From contig JBBRLG010000048.1 of assembly GCA_038231495.1 (NCBI GenBank), positions 1 to 21,332 of the forward strand: DNA of 21,332 nt, read 5' to 3'. Made by a program: the position numbers and the translations under genes. Source of the DNA: JBBRLG01 sp038231495. Its GTDB lineage: Bacteria; Planctomycetota; Planctomycetia; Gemmatales; Gemmataceae. Below, piece by piece: positions 15,404 to 21,332 of the stretch. The notes below the pieces were generated by a model. The model searched no databases and was not told the origin of the DNA. It saw nothing but the letters and a program-made list of their open reading frames with translations. The number at the start of each line of letters is the position of its first letter. The stretch's first letter is position 1.

Positions 15404-16039
15404 TCACTGCGGATTGAGCGAGCCAACCGCCAAGATGCGCACCCGGCGGCCCTCGATGCGCAGCCGTCCCGCGCCGAAGAGACGGATCGCTTCCGGATAG
15501 GCTTCGCACTCCGCTGTAAAAACGCGCTCGGCGAGGGTTTCGGGCGTGTCGTCGTCAAGGACGGGAACGACGCGCTGCAAAACGATCGGTCCGTGGTCGT
15601 ACTCGTTGTCGGCGAAGTGGACGGTGCAGCCGCTAACCTTGACGCCGACTTCCAGGGCGGTCTGGTGGACGTGCAGCCCGTGGAAGCCTTTGCCGGAGAA
15701 CGCGGGGATGAGGGCCGGGTGGATGTTAAGCACGCGGCCCATGAAGTCGTCGGGGATTTGCAGTAGTTGCAAAAAGCCGGCGAGGCAAACGAGGTCGGCA
15801 CGGGCGTCGCGGCAGTGGGCGAAGATGCGGTCGCTGAACTCCTCTTGCGAGGCGCACGCCTTACGGCGGACGTAGGCGGCGGGGATGCCGGCGTTGTGGG
15901 CGCGGGTGAGGCCGTAGGCCTGCGGGTTACTGGCGACGACGCAGACGATTTCGGCGGGGAGGCTGCCGGCGCGGACGTGGTCGAGCAGGTTTTGCAGGGT
16001 CGTACCACTGCCGCTGAGGAGGACGGCGAGGCGGGTCAT
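15404..16039 (-). CDS. purN: Phosphoribosylglycinamide formyltransferase (GAR transformylase)
   Basis: 211 residues. It transfers formyl from 10-formyl-tetrahydrofolate to GAR in the third step of purine synthesis. Family marks are LLSGSGTTLQNLL at the N-terminus (phosphate loop), AGFLQLLQIPDDF near 87, NIHPALIPAF with catalytic N105/H107, and CTVHFADNEYDHGPIV with D148. ATG 16039 is preceded by AAGGG 7 nt upstream. The longer frame to 16093 reads through the adjacent palindrome and is rejected. It lies downstream of sdhB on the same strand with a palindrome between them, so co-transcription is uncertain. Confidence 0.95.
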   Translation of the reverse strand: MTRLAVLLSGSGTTLQNLLDHVRAGSLPAEIVCVVASNPQAYGLTRAHNAGIPAAYVRRKACASQEEFSDRIFAHCRDARADLVCLAGFLQLLQIPDDFMGRVLNIHPALIPAFSGKGFHGLHVHQTALEVGVKVSGCTVHFADNEYDHGPIVLQRVVPVLDDDTPETLAERVFTAECEAYPEAIRLFGAGRLRIEGRRVRILAVGSLNPQ

Positions 16040-16059
16040 TGGAACACCCTTCCCGTTTC

Positions 16060-16091
16060 GCCGCTTGCGGCTTTGCAAAGCCGCAAGCGGC
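16060..16091. repeat. GCCGCTTGCGGC palindrome family, copy 4
   Basis: A perfect 32-bp palindrome with 16-bp half-sites (GCCGCTTGCGGCTTTG and complement). It begins 21 nt before the purN start on the minus strand and ends 4 nt from the sdhB stop (16095). It uses CTTTG instead of the CTGAGC centre of copies 2, 3 and 6. Confidence 0.9.
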
Positions 16092-16094
16092 AAA

Positions 16095-16849
16095 TCAGCG
16101 CTCGTTCCCCACGGTGCTCGACCGCAAAAACTCGCGGTTCATGCGCGCGATGTGCAGCACGCTAATCTGCTTGGGGCACGCCGCCTCGCACTCGTAGTAG
16201 TTCGTGCAGTTGCCGAACCCTTCTTCATCCATCTGCTCGACCATCTTGCGCACCCGCGCCGCCCGCTCCGGCACGCCCTGCGGCAACAGCGCCAGCTGCG
16301 ACACCTTCGCCGCCGTGAACAGCATTGCCGAGGCGTTCTTGCACGCCGCCACGCACGCGCCACAGCCGATGCACGCCGCCGCGTCCATCGCCATCTCCGC
16401 GTTCACTTTCGGCACCGGCACCGCGTTGCCGTCCGGCGCGCCGCCCGTGTTCACCGACACGAAGCCGCCCGCCTGCACGATCCGGTCCAGCGCCCGGCGG
16501 TCCACGATCAAGTCCTTGATGACCGGGAACGCCCGCGCGCGCCACGGCTCGACGTAGATTTCCTGGCCGTCCGTGAAGGTGCGCAGGTAGAGCTGGCAGG
16601 TCGCGCCGCCGTGGCCCTTTGTGCCGTGCGCCCGGCCGTTTATCATCAGGTTGCAGCTGCCGCAGATGCCCTCCCGGCAATCGTGGTCGAACGCGATCGG
16701 CTCCGCGCCCTGCGCGATCAACTCCTGGTTCACCACGTCCAGCATTTCCAGAAACGACATGTCCGGCTGGACATCCTTGGCCTGGTACATGACCATCGCG
16801 CCCTTGTCCTGGGCGTTCTTCTGCCGCCAGACGTGCAGGGTCAAATTCA

Positions 16850-16850
<1 letters not shown>
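16095..16850 (-). CDS. sdhB: Succinate dehydrogenase iron-sulfur subunit
   Basis: 251 residues. It carries electrons from SdhA to the membrane anchor through three clusters. The [2Fe-2S] ligands are C58, C63, C66 (CREGICGSC) and C85. The first ferredoxin-type motif is C160-x2-C163-x2-C166-x3-C170 (CIGCGACVAAC). The last is C215, C221, C225 with P226 (NCTNYYECEAACP). Its ATG overlaps the sdhA stop by one base (TAATG), so translation is coupled. The order sdhC-sdhA-sdhB and the single anchor match the Bacillus/Wolinella type of succinate:quinone oxidoreductase. Confidence 0.96.
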
Positions 16851-18763
<1,913 letters not shown>

Positions 18764-18779
18764 GACGACTCCCCGTATT

Positions 18780-18820
18780 GCCGCTTGCGGCGGTGCGCGA
18801 ACCGCAACGCCGCAAGCGGC
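18780..18820. repeat. GCCGCTTGCGGC palindrome family, copy 5 (inside the sdh operon)
   Basis: Perfect 13-bp arms (18780-18792 and 18808-18820) enclose a 15-nt loop. The right arm runs into the sdhC stop codon (18820-18822) and the left arm is 16 nt from the sdhA start. A hairpin here would fall in the middle of the sdhCAB transcript. Confidence 0.85.
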
Positions 18821-19476
18821 TACTCGATCGCCCCCACCAGCACCGCCAGCGGCATGGCACAGTTACCAATCAGCAGCACGGTGGCGATGACCGGCCCCAC
18901 GTACTGGATCACCGGCCAGTAGCGCGGGTGGTTCAGGCCGAGCGATTGGAACCAACTCGACCCGCCGTGCCACAGGTGCAGCCACAGGAAGAACATCGCG
19001 ACCACATAGCTAAGGGTAATCACCGGGTTCTGAAAGCCGGCGACGACCATGCCGTAAACGTCGTGCCGCGGGTGAGCGGTGTAGACCCAGCCGAACGTGA
19101 AATGAGCCAGGTGGTAGACGATGAACGCCAGCAGCACGAGGCCGGTCAGGAGCATGTGCCGGGACGCCCAGCTGGCTTGCACCGTGTCCTCGCGGACGTA
19201 GCCCATGGGGCGGGCGGCCTGGTTGGCCAGCGTCAGGCGGATGCCGAGGACGAGATGAACGACGAACAGCGTGAAGAGGCCGCCGCGCGCGAGCCAGAGC
19301 AGTTCGCCGCTTTCCTTGAGCATGTGGGCATACTGATTGAGGGCGTCGCGGCCCACGAAGACGAGCAGGTTGCCGACCATGTGAACGATGACGAAAAGGG
19401 TCAAACCGAGTCCGGTCAGGGCCATGAGATATTTGCTGCCGACGGACGTCTTCAGTGGGCGGATCAAGTCGTTCAT
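18820..19476 (-). CDS. sdhC: Succinate dehydrogenase cytochrome b558 subunit
   Basis: 218 residues, a single membrane anchor with five hydrophobic segments (about 15-40, 60-84, 107-128, 148-170, 188-212), as in the Bacillus-type dihaem cytochrome b558. Histidines placed to bind haem are H32 (IVHMVGN), H74 (VVHLVLGIR), H122 (VYHLAHF) and H170 (LHLWHGG). It hands electrons to quinone. ATG 19476 is preceded by AAAGG; a TTG just upstream (19479) is less likely. First gene of the sdhCAB operon. Confidence 0.93.
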   Translation of the reverse strand: MNDLIRPLKTSVGSKYLMALTGLGLTLFVIVHMVGNLLVFVGRDALNQYAHMLKESGELLWLARGGLFTLFVVHLVLGIRLTLANQAARPMGYVREDTVQASWASRHMLLTGLVLLAFIVYHLAHFTFGWVYTAHPRHDVYGMVVAGFQNPVITLSYVVAMFFLWLHLWHGGSSWFQSLGLNHPRYWPVIQYVGPVIATVLLIGNCAMPLAVLVGAIE

Positions 19477-19538
19477 CAAGACGCCTTTCCGAACAAGTGC
19501 GGGACAGAAGACCGCGTTTGGGGCGCGGGCGCAGAGGT

Positions 19539-19544
19539 GTTATA
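19539..19544 (-). promoter_or_regulatory. Candidate -10 box for sdhCAB
   Basis: TATAAC on the minus strand, within AACTATAACACC, 63 nt upstream of the sdhC ATG. It matches the sigma-70 -10 consensus at five of six bases. No good -35 is seen at the expected spacing. Confidence 0.35.
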
Positions 19545-19580
19545 GTTCGCGGGTCCATCTCCGGCGAGCAGGTGGCGGGT

Positions 19581-19755
19581 TTGCCAAACCGACCCTTGCC
19601 ACCCACCCTCGCCACTCTTTGCCATGCCTTTGGCAAGGGTAGATTAGCGCCGCTGCCTGCCCCTGACGGTCGCTGCGTGCCAAAATTCGACCCTTGCCAA
19701 GTTCTTGCGCTTTGGCAAGGGTGGGTAGGTCGTCCGAGGCCGCGCGGTCAAACGG
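19581..19755. repeat. Double-hairpin repeat (about 175 bp), copy 2
   Basis: Near-identical in layout to 7739-7915: TTGCCAAAC, CACTCTTTGCC, CCTTTGGCAAGGGTA, TTAGCGCCGCTG, CTGACGGT, TGCGTGCCAAAAT, GGCAAGGGTGGGTAG and GTCCGAGG. The second hairpin pairs ACCCTTGCCAA (19690-19700) with TTGGCAAGGGT (19712-19722). The right end is 7 nt from the hydrolase stop (19762). The left end lies upstream of the sdhC promoter candidate. Confidence 0.8.
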
Positions 19756-19761
19756 GACGCC

Positions 19762-20508
19762 TCACAGCAGCCGCCGGCTCTCGTACTCCAGCCCGGCGTT
19801 GAGGAAGCGCACCGCCCGGTCGGCCATGTGGTTGTAATAGTCCCACGAGTGGCCGCCCGCTTGCGTCGTGAGGTCTAACTCGTGCGCCACGCCGAGCGCG
19901 TTAAGCTTCTCGTGCAGGCGGTCGCTGCCACGATACCACGCAGCGTCGGTCGGGTCGGTGCAATAAAAAAGGTGCGGCGGCTGGCGGCTGGGATGGATGT
20001 GCATGGGCGCGGTGTCCTGCCGGCACTGTTCCTTGCTGTCGTACATCTGGTCGAGCGGCGGTTCCTGGTAATACAGTTCGTGGTACTCGATGGCGGGCGC
20101 GACGGCGGCGACGACCGGAAACATTTCCGGGTGTTTGAACGCCAACCGCAACGCCCCCTGGCCGCCCATGCTGATGCCGAGCAAACCGACGGCGCGCGGC
20201 CGTAGTCCCCAGCGTTCGGCGAAGTACGGCAGCACCGCATCGAGTAAGTAGCGTTCCGGCGTGACTGTCGGGTCGAATTCGGGACAAACGCGGTCGGCCC
20301 ACCACGAGCGCTGCCCGTGCGGACAGACGCACGCCAGGCGCAGTTCCGCGAACAGGCGGGTATACGCTTCGGAGTCAACGAGCGTCTTCAGACCCAGGCT
20401 GTGCAGGTACAGCACGCCGAAGCGCGGCCGCAGTTCGCCGGGCGGGTCGTAGACGTCCGCCGGCTTGCCCGCGATGTCGGTTTTGGTCCAGGTGCCGGTG
20501 TCTGGCAT
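19762..20508 (-). CDS. Alpha/beta hydrolase, esterase D / S-formylglutathione hydrolase-like
   Basis: 248 residues, no signal peptide, so probably cytosolic. Nucleophile elbow GISMGG at 111-116 (Ser113), likely acid D185 or D188 in FYCTDPTDAAW, and His220 in AGGHSWDYYNHM. The GGHSWDYY sequence and the tyrosine-rich EYHELYYQEPP loop recall the esterase D (carboxylesterase/S-formylglutathione hydrolase) family, and the length also agrees. The natural ester substrate is not determined. ATG 20508 is chosen over an in-frame start at 20550, which would translate the adjacent palindrome. Confidence 0.85.
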   Translation of the reverse strand: MPDTGTWTKTDIAGKPADVYDPPGELRPRFGVLYLHSLGLKTLVDSEAYTRLFAELRLACVCPHGQRSWWADRVCPEFDPTVTPERYLLDAVLPYFAERWGLRPRAVGLLGISMGGQGALRLAFKHPEMFPVVAAVAPAIEYHELYYQEPPLDQMYDSKEQCRQDTAPMHIHPSRQPPHLFYCTDPTDAAWYRGSDRLHEKLNALGVAHELDLTTQAGGHSWDYYNHMADRAVRFLNAGLEYESRRLL

Positions 20509-20519
20509 GGTTCCCGCCT

Positions 20520-20557
20520 TTGCCGCTTGCGGCTGAGCGCTCAGCCGCAAGCGGCAA
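20520..20557. repeat. GCCGCTTGCGGC palindrome family, copy 6
   Basis: A perfect 38-bp palindrome with 19-bp half-sites (TTGCCGCTTGCGGCTGAGC and complement). It ends 5 nt before the stop codon of the lipoprotein gene (20563) and begins 11 nt upstream of the hydrolase start. The core is identical to copy 3. Confidence 0.92.
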
Positions 20558-20562
20558 TCCCT

Positions 20563-21294
20563 TTATTTCCCCACCGGTTCCAGAATCACCGCCACCGCCG
20601 TCCCCAGCGGCGGGATGTGCTCGCCGAACGCCTCGAACTCCTGGTCGGCCCGCAACTTCGCGGAGGCAATCGACACGTCCAGCACGGAGCCTTCAAAGTT
20701 GGCCAGGGTCAGCACAATCCCTTCCGAGTTGGCCAGGTAGTCCCGCGGGCGCTTGGTGTCCAGCGGGTTTTCCACGAACCGGCTGCCGGCGAACACCCAG
20801 TCACACGCCATCTCCTTGTGCGTCTTGGTGTCGCGCAGCCAGGACTGCGCGGGAACGGTCTGCTGTCGGCCGTTGGTTTCCCACCGGAGCGTCACCTTGA
20901 TTTTGTCGCCCTGCGGTGGCAGGAACGTGGGATCGTATTGCACCGGCGACCCGGCCTTGGCCCCCGCCGCGAGCAACGCCTCGTGGACTTGCAGCGGCTC
21001 GATGTCGGCGACCAGCACCGACTCGTATTCCTTGCTATCCTTGCGGCACAGGAAGAATTCGCAAAATTGCCCCTCCCGCCAGGCCACGGTGGCGCTGACA
21101 ATGACGCGCCGTTTGCCGCCTTGCGTTTCAAAGAAGATGTTTTTGGCGAGAAGCTTTTTCTTCGCCTCCACGACCACCGGCGGGGTTTCCACGTTGCGTG
21201 GGCTGTCGGACGGGGAGGACGAGTTCATGCAGCCCGTCGCCGCGACCACGGTTAGCACGAGCAGTCCCAGCGTCAGGCGGAGGGGGGTGTTCAT
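20563..21294 (-). CDS. YdjY-like domain lipoprotein
   Basis: 243 residues. Signal MNTPLRLTLGLLVLTVVAATGC ends in a lipobox-like AATGC with Cys22 as the lipid-attachment residue (Ala at -3 is slightly unusual). A Ser/Pro-rich spacer follows. The mature part, from about 45 (KNIFFETQGGKRRVIVSATV) through EFFLCRKDSKEYESVLV and DYLANSEGIVLTLANFEGSVLD, matches the YdjY-type domain common in planctomycete lipoproteins. Function unknown. There is no Shine-Dalgarno; TAAAAT ends 6 nt before ATG 21294, which suggests a leaderless or very short leader transcript. Confidence 0.82.
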   Translation of the reverse strand: MNTPLRLTLGLLVLTVVAATGCMNSSSPSDSPRNVETPPVVVEAKKKLLAKNIFFETQGGKRRVIVSATVAWREGQFCEFFLCRKDSKEYESVLVADIEPLQVHEALLAAGAKAGSPVQYDPTFLPPQGDKIKVTLRWETNGRQQTVPAQSWLRDTKTHKEMACDWVFAGSRFVENPLDTKRPRDYLANSEGIVLTLANFEGSVLDVSIASAKLRADQEFEAFGEHIPPLGTAVAVILEPVGK

Positions 21295-21300
21295 GCAACC

Positions 21301-21306
21301 ATTTTA
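21301..21306 (-). promoter_or_regulatory. Candidate -10 box of the lipoprotein gene
   Basis: TAAAAT on the minus strand within CCTTTCTGCTAAAATGG. The same CCTTTCTGCTAAA string occurs on the plus strand at 33-45, upstream of glcD. Only 6 nt separate it from the ATG. Confidence 0.3.
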
Positions 21307-21332
21307 GCAGAAAGGATGAAGGAGGAAGGATG

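Overview
The window is GC-rich bacterial chromosome, densely coded, and most likely from a planctomycete of the Gemmata group. That placement is an inference. It rests on the mix of protein families: an N-terminal CxxC zinc-ribbon protein with membrane segments, a YdjY-like lipoprotein, a soluble Hanks-type kinase, an sdhC-sdhA-sdhB operon with a cytochrome b558-type anchor, and PolX with a PHP domain. It also rests on many copies of a GCCGCTTGCGGC palindrome between genes. No phage, transposase, CRISPR array, rRNA or tRNA was seen.

Layout. 84-1517 (+) is a GlcD-like FAD-linked oxidase. 1809-4562 (+) is a membrane-anchored protein with a glycoside-hydrolase-like barrel. A minus-strand cluster at 4623-5991 holds an O6-alkylguanine-DNA alkyltransferase and two small membrane proteins. 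A GT2 polyprenol-phosphate mannosyltransferase (6182-6913, -) is divergent from a zinc-ribbon membrane protein (7034-7663, +). 7664-8081 has no gene but holds two repeat elements. 8082-8628 (-) is a DUF4160/DUF2442 pair whose first gene carries an in-frame TAG. 8831-10297 (+) is the most notable gene: a secreted thioredoxin-like/TPR/DsbD-like protein interrupted by a TGA exactly where the first Cys of the CxxC motif belongs, with a bacterial SECIS-type hairpin just downstream. It is followed by a cysteine-rich secreted protein, PolX and a DUF4198-like secreted protein (all +). The rest is minus strand: Ser/Thr kinase, purN, sdhB, sdhA, sdhC, an alpha/beta hydrolase and a lipoprotein.

Three families of inverted-repeat elements occupy the intergenic spaces. 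Six copies of a GCCGCTTGCGGC palindrome and three copies of a C-tract/G-tract element (about 120 bp) each lie within roughly ten bases of a stop codon. A third element of about 175 bp with two hairpins occurs twice.

The strongest result is the probable selenoprotein at 8831-10297. The single TGA gives U-A-G-C in the thioredoxin active site. The hairpin CGTGCC-GGTCT-GGCACG starts 17 nt after the TGA and has a GG-initiated 5-nt loop, which fits the known bacterial SECIS rules. A standard gene caller would split or truncate this gene.
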